A DNA stretch of 12,968 nt from an uncultured Christensenella sp. (GCA_910578655.1 CAJTQE010000051.1:1-12968); one strand, 5' to 3'. Shown: positions 1-6,696, counted from the stretch's first letter. Notes: generated by a model from the sequence alone, not told the origin. Translations and numbers: made by a program.

Positions 1-305
1 CTACGGTTGAAAAAGCGCGTATTCCGTTTGTTTATCACTGTTTTTCGGTTAAAAATCAAAATCCCGAGTTTTTATCAATAGAATTAAATGGTGAAAATGT
101 AGAAAAGCAACTTAGACGCATTGTATCCTCTGGCGCAAGAATGGATGGTTTACTGAACATATCTTTTAAAGAGTATGCTTCCGTTGAACTATCACTTCCG
201 CAAGTAAAGGAGCAGAATAAAATTTCGAGTTGCTTTTGTGCTTTGGATAACCTTATCACCCTTCATCAGCGTAAATTTAAAGATTTTCACGGAGGATTTT
301 TATGA
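1..305 (+). CDS. hsdS: Type I restriction-modification specificity subunit HsdS, C-terminal end (5' partial)
   Basis: This is the last 100 codons of a gene that begins before the window; the first complete codon is at base 3. HsdS is the DNA-recognition subunit of type I restriction-modification enzymes and carries two target-recognition domains separated by conserved helices. The visible end has the family signature of the second domain followed by its conserved helix: LPQVKEQNKISSCF, then LDNLITLHQRK. After HQRK only about nine residues remain, which is shorter than I expect for many HsdS proteins, so the tail may be trimmed. The stop codon overlaps the start of the recombinase gene by 4 bp (ATGA, 302-305), and the recombinase ribosome-binding site (GGAGG, 291-295) lies inside this gene. 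The two are therefore translationally coupled, as in phase-variable hsdS loci. The family call is firm; whether this copy is the expressed one cannot be seen. Confidence 0.88.
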   Translation, partial: TVEKARIPFVYHCFSVKNQNPEFLSIELNGENVEKQLRRIVSSGARMDGLLNISFKEYASVELSLPQVKEQNKISSCFCALDNLITLHQRKFKDFHGGFL

Positions 306-1231
306 CAAAAAAAGAAGAAAAGACAGAATTATTTTGCGATTATTTCGCACGTTGGATTAGAGTGTATAAGGAAGGTGCTATAAGAAAAGTGACTATGGAC
401 AAGTATTATCTTGCACTTGATTGGTTGCGTAGATTAGTTCCTGCCCTGCGACTTTGTGATTTGGATAGGGTTGCGTATCAGAAACTTATGAATGATTATG
501 CCAGACGACACGAGCGTCAGACAACTATGGATTTTCATCATCAGTTAAAAGGTGCAATTCTTGATGCCGTTGACGAGGGCTTAATTGCGCGGGATCCTAC
601 AAGGAAAACAATTATTAAAGGTAAACCCCCGCGAGATAAAAAGCCTAAATATTTAAGTCAATTTGAATTGCATTCGCTTTTAAAATCTCTTAATTTAGCG
701 CCTGAAGTAAATTTTGATTGGCTTATACTTTTAATTGCAAAAACGGGATTACGTTTTTCAGAGGCATTAGCAATTACGCCTAAAGATTTCGATTTTCCTC
801 ATCAGAGTTTATCCGTTGATAAAACGTGGGATTACAAAGGTGACGGTGGATTTCTTCCTACTAAAAATAAATCTTCAGTGCGTAAGATACAGCTTGATTG
901 GCAGACTATTGTTCAGTTTTCGGAGCTGATTAAAGATAAGCCTGAGAATGAACCGCTTTTTGCTAAAGAAGGTGAAAGCGTATATAATTCTACTGTAAAT
1001 GATTTGCTTTTTAGGAGATGCAAAGCTGCTCAAGTACCTGTAATATCCATTCACGGGTTGAGGCATACACATGCTTCGTTGCTTTTATTTGCAGGAGTTA
1101 CAATTGCCAGCGTTGCTCGGCGCTTGGGACACGCGAGTATGACTACAACTCAGAAAACTTATTTACATATTATTCATGAATTGGAGAATAAGGATATTGA
1201 TTTGGTAATGAGGGCATTATCGAGTTTATAA
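302..1231 (+). CDS. Tyrosine recombinase, hsdS-associated (PsrA/CreX-like) phage integrase family
   Basis: A 309-aa site-specific recombinase of full length for the family. Residues about 8-105 form the N-terminal SAM-like DNA-binding domain and about 115-309 the catalytic domain. The catalytic residues are visible: R151 in TGLRFSEAL, a candidate K188 in the TKNKSS beta-hairpin, H251 and R254 in HGLRHTHAS, H277 in RRLGHASM, and the nucleophile Y287 in TQKTYLHI. From memory it closely resembles the recombinases next to hsdS genes in streptococci and bifidobacteria (called CreX or PsrA), which invert DNA between repeats inside hsdS copies and so change methylation specificity. The 4-bp overlap with hsdS supports that role over integrase of the surrounding element. 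The start ATG at 302 has GGAGG seven bases upstream. It is the last gene of the + strand unit. Confidence 0.93.
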   Translation: MTKKEEKTELFCDYFARWIRVYKEGAIRKVTMDKYYLALDWLRRLVPALRLCDLDRVAYQKLMNDYARRHERQTTMDFHHQLKGAILDAVDEGLIARDPTRKTIIKGKPPRDKKPKYLSQFELHSLLKSLNLAPEVNFDWLILLIAKTGLRFSEALAITPKDFDFPHQSLSVDKTWDYKGDGGFLPTKNKSSVRKIQLDWQTIVQFSELIKDKPENEPLFAKEGESVYNSTVNDLLFRRCKAAQVPVISIHGLRHTHASLLLFAGVTIASVARRLGHASMTTTQKTYLHIIHELENKDIDLVMRALSSL

Positions 1232-1263
1232 TTTAAAATGCTGATAAGAAGGGGGTTAGGATA

Positions 1264-1290
1264 AGGCGGTTACATTTTGTGTAGCCGCCT
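1264..1290 (+). terminator. Hairpin after the recombinase gene, possible weak terminator
   Basis: An 11-bp stem (AGGCGGTTACA with TGTAGCCGCCT, one G-U pair in the + strand RNA) and a 5-nt loop, about 33 bp after the recombinase stop. The following bases are UAAUAAAU and not a U run, so intrinsic termination would be weak. It may protect the 3' end of the transcript or be a processed transcript end. Confidence 0.45.
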
Positions 1291-1316
1291 AATAAATGAA
1301 AAAGCAATGGCATAAA

Positions 1317-1347
1317 AAAAGCCGAGAGTTGAAAACTCCCGGCTTTT
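1317..1347 (-). terminator. Intrinsic terminator of the long - strand operon (probably bidirectional)
   Basis: In the - strand RNA this is GCCGGGAGUU, a short loop, then AACUCUCGGC followed by seven U residues: a 10-bp stem with one G-U pair. It lies 22 bp after the stop of the methylase-like gene, the last gene of that operon. On the + strand the same stem has one A-C mismatch and is followed by UUUUAUUU, so it can probably also stop read-through from the recombinase gene. Confidence 0.85.
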
Positions 1348-1368
1348 ATTTAATTATATAAATCGATA

Positions 1369-2193
1369 TTACTGAAATCTGGAAAACCGCGGATATTGAA
1401 ATATATATGCAGGAGTTTTCCAAACGCTATACAGTTCTTGCGTTAAAGTGTTCTGGTGTTTGATTATGGCGGGAACGCCGGCGAGTGATAATTGTAAGTA
1501 TGTCATATGCACGCAACGAATATCTATGTCGGCGCATTCGATAAAACAGTCCATAGCGTAATTGATTTTAAAATCATTTTTTAGAACGTCAAGTGCAGCC
1601 ATAGCTAAACCACCGCCTCCACAGCACGGATCACAAACTGTAATGATTCCGTTATTCTTAATATCGGCGTCCGTTATCGTCATTTTAGCCATCATTTTTG
1701 AAATATGAAAGGGTGTGAAAAACTGTCCAGCGTATTTGTTGCCCTGATTGCAGCGCATAAACAATTCACCTAAATAATCGGCAAATGCACCGTCATCATA
1801 TACGACTGAAGTGGAAAGTGCAAAAACTTTATTGAATATATCCATAATTAGTTTTTGCTCATCCTTGGAATGTTTTTTCATAATACTCAAATACCGTTGT
1901 TCCCTTTCTTCGTATTGCGTTAAATCAACCATATTTGATATGGCTAAAGCGCCGCATTCAAATACTGTAGAAATTAAAGCGCTACTACTCATTTTATAAG
2001 CGGAACGTTCTATAAGTTTTATAATTTCGTCAATTGTAGGAATTGGATAGGGGCATAGATTATCACCGCCGACAATCACTTTCTCCGGTTTAACGGGTTC
2101 ATTGACTGTCGGCGGTTCAATTACTATATTTTCCGTTTTATGTTCCAATGTAATATCAAATAATGAAAGTTGTTGACCGTTTGGTTTTTTCAT
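1369..2193 (-). CDS. N6-adenine DNA methylase-like protein (HsdM-type fold) without a visible NPPY motif
   Basis: A 274-aa SAM-dependent methyltransferase-like protein. Residues 155-161 (AGQFFTP) match the cofactor-binding motif found at the start of HsdM-type methylase domains, 188-195 (DPCCGGGG) is SAM motif I, and 219-224 (ECADID) fits motif II. The catalytic motif IV of adenine methylases, [DN]PP[YF], is absent, and the protein ends soon after with KTPAYIFQYP. I recall short proteins of this type in other conjugative elements, so this looks like a family trait and not a frameshift. Activity is uncertain: it may need a partner, or act as a SAM-dependent DNA-binding protein. Residues 8-12 (QLSLF) match the beta sliding-clamp binding consensus. 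The gene overlaps the PP-loop gene by 4 bp (ATGA), with GGAG ten bases upstream of the start. Fold call good, function open. Confidence 0.82.
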   Translation of the reverse strand: MKKPNGQQLSLFDITLEHKTENIVIEPPTVNEPVKPEKVIVGGDNLCPYPIPTIDEIIKLIERSAYKMSSSALISTVFECGALAISNMVDLTQYEEREQRYLSIMKKHSKDEQKLIMDIFNKVFALSTSVVYDDGAFADYLGELFMRCNQGNKYAGQFFTPFHISKMMAKMTITDADIKNNGIITVCDPCCGGGGLAMAALDVLKNDFKINYAMDCFIECADIDIRCVHMTYLQLSLAGVPAIIKHQNTLTQELYSVWKTPAYIFQYPRFSRFQ

Positions 2194-3107
2194 ATTTCTT
2201 CTCCAATGTTGAATAAGTTGTATTCTTCTGAATTAATTGATTTACCGTTATTAATCCACCATTCAAAATATTCTGTTCCGCTTTTGAATGATTTTTTATT
2301 AATTGTTTGAGCATTGCGTATTTCAGTGATGTCGTTACAAAGTTTTATAAAGCGATCTTTGAATTTGGGGTAACGTTCAAATTCCCTAATTCTACCTTCG
2401 ACTCCAGCCAGAGGACAGCCAATGCACCCTATTCTGCTAAACCCGCAATTGTACATTGGATTGATTTCAATTTTTTCGCTTTCGATATAGTCCCACAAAT
2501 AATCGTCAGACCAATAGGCGAGAGGATTTACTATAAAATAATTGTTTGTGTAGCAAGCGCCTATTTCTTTTACCTGTTCGGTATTATCAAAATGAAAGCG
2601 CTGTTGATCGGAATAATCTTCCTTGTTCCGTGTTTCTATGCTGTCGCGTAATAATAAACGTTTTTTACTTTCAGCCTTGCGGACACCAAACGAGCGTATA
2701 GATTGTTTAAGTTCTGGAATCTGTGCTTCTTTCAGCACTGCACAGCAAAATCGAAATTGACGTTGCGGCAACATTTTCTTTTTAAGACATAATGACCAGA
2801 AATTAGTATCGGGATAATAGATTTTGCAAGGTATTCCTTGTTGTTCCCATTCGCTGAATTTTCGCCTAACGTAATAAACAGTTTCAGGCATATCAAGCGT
2901 TGTGTGGTTATGTACTATACAGAATTTAACGCCGGAGCGTTTAAATAAGCTAACAAGAACGTCACTATCTTTGCCGCCGCTATACCCGACTACATAGCCG
3001 AGTGGATTACGGGATAAAGCTCCTTTTTCAAATTCCTGAATGAGCTTTATACTTTTGTTTAATAGTGATTGTTCTGTACCGTCAAAAATTGATAATTGCC
3101 CTCTCAT
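2190..3107 (-). CDS. PAPS-reductase-family PP-loop protein with a probable Fe-S cysteine set
   Basis: A 305-aa protein of the phosphoadenosine phosphosulfate reductase family. The nucleotide pyrophosphate-binding PP-loop SGGKDS is at residues 43-48. Cysteines C121-C122 (FRFCCAVLKE) and C221, C228 and C231 (CGFSRIGCIGCPLAG) could hold an iron-sulfur cluster, as in DndC and related enzymes that move sulfur onto DNA or activate nucleobases. The usual CysH C-terminal catalytic signature is absent and no sulfate-assimilation gene is nearby, so a nucleic-acid or nucleotide modification role is more likely; that is inference. Residues 4-8 (QLSIF) near the N-terminus match the sliding-clamp binding peptide, as in the next gene. 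It starts 2 bp after the DUF4326 stop and overlaps the methylase-like gene by 4 bp, so the three are probably made together. Confidence 0.85.
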   Translation of the reverse strand: MRGQLSIFDGTEQSLLNKSIKLIQEFEKGALSRNPLGYVVGYSGGKDSDVLVSLFKRSGVKFCIVHNHTTLDMPETVYYVRRKFSEWEQQGIPCKIYYPDTNFWSLCLKKKMLPQRQFRFCCAVLKEAQIPELKQSIRSFGVRKAESKKRLLLRDSIETRNKEDYSDQQRFHFDNTEQVKEIGACYTNNYFIVNPLAYWSDDYLWDYIESEKIEINPMYNCGFSRIGCIGCPLAGVEGRIREFERYPKFKDRFIKLCNDITEIRNAQTINKKSFKSGTEYFEWWINNGKSINSEEYNLFNIGEEI

Positions 3108-3109
3108 AC

Positions 3110-3436
3110 TCAGTTACCTTTTATTTGATTTTCAAGCCAACGTTTAATTGTTTCTGCGTGACAGCGTTTCGGAGCGCACCAGCAGTAGAGTGCAACTTTG
3201 TGATAAGTTTTTAATGCGGCTAAAATGTTGTAAGCGTATTGTCTGAATTTTGAATTAGTTTCAATCTGTTCATTGAAGTAAAGTTCGTACTTATCGCAAA
3301 CTTCATCACGCTTATCTTCGCTTGCCATATAGAACGGATTCCCAATCGGACTTGCTCTGTCAACTCTAAATTCCCAAGCGACATTCGAGCTTCTTTCCAT
3401 TCTTAAGTTTTTGATTTCAACTCTGTAACCTTCCAT
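3110..3436 (-). CDS. DUF4326 domain protein
   Basis: A 108-aa protein with the DUF4326 pattern: a basic start, then RASPIGNPFYM (about residues 27-37), and near the end YCWCAPKRCHAETI (about 84-97) with conserved Cys and His residues that could bind a metal. The family is common in phages and mobile elements and has no established biochemical role that I know of. I chose the ATG at 3436 because a GGAG sits 10-11 bases upstream and the domain begins there. The open frame continues to 3607, but that part runs through a large palindrome and encodes nothing recognisable. It is the first gene of a three-gene module with the PP-loop and methylase-like genes (gaps of 2 bp and -4 bp). Confidence 0.82.
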   Translation of the reverse strand: MEGYRVEIKNLRMERSSNVAWEFRVDRASPIGNPFYMASEDKRDEVCDKYELYFNEQIETNSKFRQYAYNILAALKTYHKVALYCWCAPKRCHAETIKRWLENQIKGN

Positions 3437-3466
3437 AAATCTAAATCTCCTAAATATTTTATTTTT

Positions 3467-3476
3467 GCCTTTCGGC
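3467..3476 (-). promoter_or_regulatory. Leader element GCCGAAAGGC before the DUF4326 gene
   Basis: In the transcript this reads GCCGAAAGGCAAA, a GAAA tetraloop on a short 3-bp stem, 16 bases before the GGAG ribosome-binding site. The same 13 bases occur in the leader of the first gene of the operon (12799-12811), again just upstream of GGAG and followed by a TTTAGA spacer before ATG. This suggests the two leaders are related. Confidence 0.4.
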
Positions 3477-3486
3477 GCAAGGGCAA

Positions 3487-3625
3487 TATCACAAAGCGGT
3501 AGAGTGAGAATTGCCTTAAACATAAATCGGCTTGTCAAATGCGTAAGGAAAAAAATTGTATAAAAATTCCATTGATGAAACGGAAACAATTTTTTTGCAT
3601 TTGACAAGCCGAGCGCTTTGTGATA
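3487..3625. repeat. Large nested palindrome in the 216-bp gap between two gene blocks
   Basis: Three nested perfect inverted repeats share one centre. The outer arms are 12 bp (TATCACAAAGCG at 3487-3498, CGCTTTGTGATA at 3614-3625). The middle arms are 16 bp (TCGGCTTGTCAAATGC at 3527-3542, complement at 3597-3612). The inner arms are 11 bp (AAAAAAATTGT at 3549-3559, ACAATTTTTTT at 3586-3596). The right half is nearly continuous, while the left half carries inserts of 28 and 6 bases, so one side looks disrupted. Each middle arm contains a perfect outward-facing TTGACA, though no good -10 box follows either. Possible identities are a small inverted-repeat element of MITE type, an invertible promoter segment, a replication or transfer origin, or a long RNA attenuator. 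The repeat is certain; its role is not. Confidence 0.85.
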
Positions 3626-3652
3626 GACCGCCGCAGACGAAAGACAAAATGT

Positions 3653-3940
3653 TTATGCTTTCGGTGTATAGCATTTGCCGTTTATATTGACGTCACCGTT
3701 AATATATTTAGGCTGCCCTTTTGCGCAGGCACGTAGAATAATGTTTTCTGTATCTGCTTCCGCGGGTTCGATATTGCCGTATTTAAATTTTTGGTCGTTC
3801 CCGACTTCAAGCACTTTAACGCCTTTGCTTATAAGTGCTGCGCTAAATTCCCAGATCTCTTTGTACAGTCCGTTGCTGTCGGCAATAAAGCATACGTCCT
3901 TAGCGGGATAGTAACCTGTAATTCTGAAATAGTTATTCAT
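3653..3940 (-). CDS. Conserved small protein of conjugative elements, unknown function
   Basis: A 95-aa soluble protein with no signal peptide or membrane segment. I recognise the N-terminal pattern YFRITGYYPAKDVCFIADSNG and the later VLEVGNDQKF and ILRACAKGQP stretches as typical of a small protein family repeatedly seen beside pcfJ-like genes in Bacillota mobile elements, but I know of no assigned function. The ribosome-binding site is strong (AAGGAG, in the recurring context ATAAGGAGAACA). It lies 11 bp after pcfJ, and its 3' end leads directly into the palindrome region. Confidence 0.75.
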   Translation of the reverse strand: MNNYFRITGYYPAKDVCFIADSNGLYKEIWEFSAALISKGVKVLEVGNDQKFKYGNIEPAEADTENIILRACAKGQPKYINGDVNINGKCYTPKA

Positions 3941-3951
3941 AAATGTTCTCC

Positions 3952-5286
3952 TTATGCGGCTATGCGGTTAGCCTTTTTGATTTTATTTAATTGTTTATTG
4001 GCTAATGGAAGCCACTGATTATTAACGAAGTTCATAACCTTTGTATCTGGTGTATGATTATGGTCGCCGTAACATTGGAGCACTTTCTTTCCTGTTAAAG
4101 AGTATTCAATAGTTACAAACGGCTTGTCCGGTTCCGCTATTGTTCTGATAAAGAAAATAAGCGATTCTTCGCGTATCATTTTTTGGTCATATCCCATACG
4201 TCCTACGCAATGGTGGAGTATTTCACCTTCTTTTATAAGATCGGCTGGGCTTTTTGCAATTATGCAGATATAAGCGTCATTATAGTTGCCCTGCATAGGC
4301 AAATACTTTTCTGAAATCTTGGCGAATGATTTATAGAGTTTTTTACGTTCTTTTTCATCTTTAATCGCTTTTGCCGTGGCGTATTCGTCAATGCGTATAT
4401 CGTGCCATTTGTGGAAGTCGTGTGGGAGGAGGTTTTTGTCCTCGGTCATATCAAGTTTTAAATAATTGCAGGCTTTTAAGTAATCAATATAGCTGTTTTC
4501 GCTTGCTCCTTGTTTTTTAATGTAATAAAAGAACCGTTCAAGTTGTTTTCCTCTGAACAGTTCTTTGATAGGTTTATAATCTTTTGTATGGGTGATTTTC
4601 TTTTTCCAACTTAAATATCTCTGTGCTTCGTCAAGCGGTTTGTTTTGTTTAAATGCTGTTATGATTGTTTCTGCGTAATATTCGTGCGTTGCAATGTCGT
4701 TTCTGTTTTTTATAATCCAATGTCTGAACGCTTTATCCTTTGCAATCATTGAAAGGATAGATTTCAATTTTGCTAAATACGATAATCCGAATTTTACTAA
4801 TAATTCTGCTTGCGGATATTGTTTATATATACGAAGATATTTAAACACGTCAACGTATTCGTATTCTATTATGGCACTGTATTTGAATTCGGGGAATTTA
4901 AGTATGTAATCACGGTTTACTACGGGAGCATAAGGATCGTAACAGTCATCATCTGCGAGGCACCATTTATCATCCTCATACCATTTTTCATTTTTCTGTA
5001 TTCCTTCTGCGAACCATCCAACATGATATCCGCCTATGTAGTAGAAAATCATATCTTTTGTAAAACATTTTTTTGCGTTTAAGCCGTGGATAGCAACTTG
5101 TTTGTAATAACGTTTACCTTTATAGTGTTTTACTGCAACGGTAATTTTAATTAGTTCTTTTTTAAAGCGGGACATATAAGCGTAAAACCGTGTAGTTCCG
5201 CAGGGATTTTTAAAATCCTTTTTATCTTCCCGTTCAATAAGTTTTTCTATGTATTTAGGTATAGGTTTTATATCTGCAATAGTCAT
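3952..5286 (-). CDS. pcfJ: PcfJ-like conjugative element protein
   Basis: A 444-aa protein of the PcfJ family, named from the enterococcal pheromone plasmid pCF10 transfer region. The recognisable C-terminal part covers about residues 285-430: HDFHKWHD, then KSPADLIKEGEILHHCVG (345-362, with the conserved HHCVG), followed by a beta-rich segment with FVTIEYS and VLQCYGDHNH. The N-terminal half is rich in aromatic and basic residues, including repeated YYIGGYHVGW-like stretches. The family has no settled biochemical activity. It follows the PcfK fusion gene with an 11-bp gap and a good AAGGAG site, and this PcfK-PcfJ pairing is the usual arrangement. Length is in the normal range. Confidence 0.9.
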   Translation of the reverse strand: MTIADIKPIPKYIEKLIEREDKKDFKNPCGTTRFYAYMSRFKKELIKITVAVKHYKGKRYYKQVAIHGLNAKKCFTKDMIFYYIGGYHVGWFAEGIQKNEKWYEDDKWCLADDDCYDPYAPVVNRDYILKFPEFKYSAIIEYEYVDVFKYLRIYKQYPQAELLVKFGLSYLAKLKSILSMIAKDKAFRHWIIKNRNDIATHEYYAETIITAFKQNKPLDEAQRYLSWKKKITHTKDYKPIKELFRGKQLERFFYYIKKQGASENSYIDYLKACNYLKLDMTEDKNLLPHDFHKWHDIRIDEYATAKAIKDEKERKKLYKSFAKISEKYLPMQGNYNDAYICIIAKSPADLIKEGEILHHCVGRMGYDQKMIREESLIFFIRTIAEPDKPFVTIEYSLTGKKVLQCYGDHNHTPDTKVMNFVNNQWLPLANKQLNKIKKANRIAA

Positions 5287-5297
5287 TTTCTTTCTCC

Positions 5298-6431
5298 TTA
5301 AGCGATTGTAATTTTATCGTCGAATAGTTCTTGTAAGATTATCATTGCTTCCAAATCAAACGCCTTCATTTTCTGACGTTCTTTTTCCATATCGAAATCA
5401 TCATCAGATATGTTAGGCGGGATAGGTTCAGCGGGCATATTAAGCAAGTCTGGTATGTCGCTTTCATCTGCATCATTTTCTACAGGTGATTCACCGATTA
5501 GTTTTGATACAGTCATAAGCTCTTCGGGTTCGCCTAAATCTCCGTCAAATTGTCGCATTTCTTCGATACTTAATTCTTCAATATTTTCTGAATTGTTTGA
5601 AAGAATTTCGCCTGTATCGATTTCTACAGTTTGGTTATTTTGTGATATAAAGCGGCGTATATTGTCGGCACTTTCAACAATAGCCAATTTGTGGTCGCAT
5701 TCTGTAATTCTTGTTATATAGTTTTTAATTGCGTGCTGAGGAATACCTATCATGGGGACGCGGCTTTCAAGTCCAAAATCTTTGCCTGTCAGCGTCATAT
5801 CAAGGTCGTCCGAAATTTTTTCCGCATCTTCACCAAATATTTCATAAAAATCACCTAATCGGTAAGCAATTACATATTCAGGATAGCGTTTTTGAATTTC
5901 GAGATATTCTTTGTAGATTGGGCTTATCTGTTTGTCGGGTTTTTGCGCTGTTTGTTCAGTTTCGGATTTTTCGGCTTTCGGCTCCGCGTTGCCTGCAAGC
6001 ATATCAAAGATATTCAATTGCGGTTTAGGTGCGGGTTTAGGAGATGTATAGGAAGCAACAGCAGCGGTAGAAGTTGTTGTCTTTTTCACGGGCTTCGGCG
6101 GTACATATTCTGTTCCGTCTAAATTGAATAACTTACCGTGTATGCTATCTTCCTCGAAGTAATGTATGGCGATACATAATATATCTTCGCCTTCCATACC
6201 TACGCATTGCTTACCGTGCCGCGCTTTTTCAGGTATCCTTTTTTGAGCTTCCTCAAATAAGTATTCCATAAACGTATTTAAATCTTTTTTGTTTATAAGT
6301 TCTTTATTGTCTTTCGTGACGTGTACGCCGTTATTGATTTTTTCTGCAAGCACGTCGCTTATAAGCGGGGTAAGATGTTCTAATATAATTTTTTGTTGGC
6401 TGTCGTTAGCGGTTAAGTTTAATTTAATCAT
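5298..6431 (-). CDS. pcfK: PcfK-like protein fused to a MutS mismatch-recognition domain (domain I)
   Basis: A 377-aa protein with three parts. Residues about 1-110 match the PcfK family. A low-complexity Pro/Thr/Lys linker (about 110-165) contains QLNIFD (138-143), a near match to the sliding-clamp binding peptide. Residues about 170-260 match MutS domain I: YRLGDFYEIFGEDA, then MTLTGKD, VPMIGIPQHAIKNYI and KLAIVE. The F-x-E motif that MutS uses to read mismatches is kept (F195, E197). No MutS ATPase follows; the tail is acidic. I recall lone MutS-I domains in other element proteins. The start is set at ATG 6431, with AGGA 11 bases upstream; a GTG at 6440 is possible but sits too close to that site. 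It overlaps the 70-aa gene by 8 bp. Confidence 0.85.
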   Translation of the reverse strand: MIKLNLTANDSQQKIILEHLTPLISDVLAEKINNGVHVTKDNKELINKKDLNTFMEYLFEEAQKRIPEKARHGKQCVGMEGEDILCIAIHYFEEDSIHGKLFNLDGTEYVPPKPVKKTTTSTAAVASYTSPKPAPKPQLNIFDMLAGNAEPKAEKSETEQTAQKPDKQISPIYKEYLEIQKRYPEYVIAYRLGDFYEIFGEDAEKISDDLDMTLTGKDFGLESRVPMIGIPQHAIKNYITRITECDHKLAIVESADNIRRFISQNNQTVEIDTGEILSNNSENIEELSIEEMRQFDGDLGEPEELMTVSKLIGESPVENDADESDIPDLLNMPAEPIPPNISDDDFDMEKERQKMKAFDLEAMIILQELFDDKITIA

Positions 6432-6636
6432 TGCAATCACATTCCTTTTTAAGTATTTCTAAAATGTCTTTTTCTGAATAGCCTCTTGAGCAAACATATA
6501 TAAACGTTGCAAGGCGTTCAATAGGCGCACCGATTCTACATTCGTTGAATAGTAGTTCGTATTGAAAGGTGTCGCCGTTGGTGTACCACTGATATTTGTT
6601 GCACAGGTTATCAACTGATATTTTTGTGTATTTCAT
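6424..6636 (-). CDS. Small conserved protein, unknown function
   Basis: A 70-aa protein directly upstream of pcfK and overlapping its start by 8 bp. The sequence has a pattern NKYQWYTNGDTFQYELLFN, then a hydrophobic helix RLATFIYVCS and a charged end with two cysteines (ECDCND). I recognise this as a type of small protein commonly placed before pcfK-like genes in mobile elements, with no known role. The start has a strong AAGGAG nine bases upstream. It is the first gene after the attenuator-like hairpin at 6671-6696. Confidence 0.72.
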   Translation of the reverse strand: MKYTKISVDNLCNKYQWYTNGDTFQYELLFNECRIGAPIERLATFIYVCSRGYSEKDILEILKKECDCND

Positions 6637-6670
6637 TTTTATTTCTCCTTAAATTTTTTTGTTATAAATT

Positions 6671-6696
6671 AAAAAAGCCCTTCCATTTTAGAAAGG
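6671..6696 (-). terminator. Terminator-like hairpin inside the operon, possible attenuator
   Basis: In the - strand RNA: CCUUUC, loop UAAAAU, GGAAGG (6 bp, one U-G pair), then GC and six U residues. The hairpin overlaps the stop codon of the 76-aa gene. The short stem suggests partial termination, which would lower transcription into pcfK, pcfJ and the downstream module. Confidence 0.55.

Noticed and set aside
302..1231. Integrase of the surrounding conjugative element
   Set aside because: It is translationally coupled to hsdS on the opposite strand from the operon and resembles hsdS-inverting recombinases, so element integration is less likely.
1232..1368. Element attachment site in the gap between the converging units
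   Set aside because: The gap is filled by two hairpins; no tRNA end or direct repeat matching another place in the window was seen.
2190..3107. Assimilatory PAPS reductase (CysH) for sulfate metabolism
   Set aside because: No sulfate-assimilation neighbours, a different cysteine arrangement, a clamp-binding-like N-terminus, and coupling to a methylase-like gene all point to another role.
3437..3607. Upstream extension of the DUF4326 reading frame to 165 aa
   Set aside because: It runs through the nested palindrome, adds no recognisable domain, and the ATG at 3436 has its own ribosome-binding site.
2307..5082. Open frames on the + strand opposite the operon genes
   Set aside because: They lack ribosome-binding sites, give low-complexity hydrophobic translations, and lie antisense to well-supported genes.
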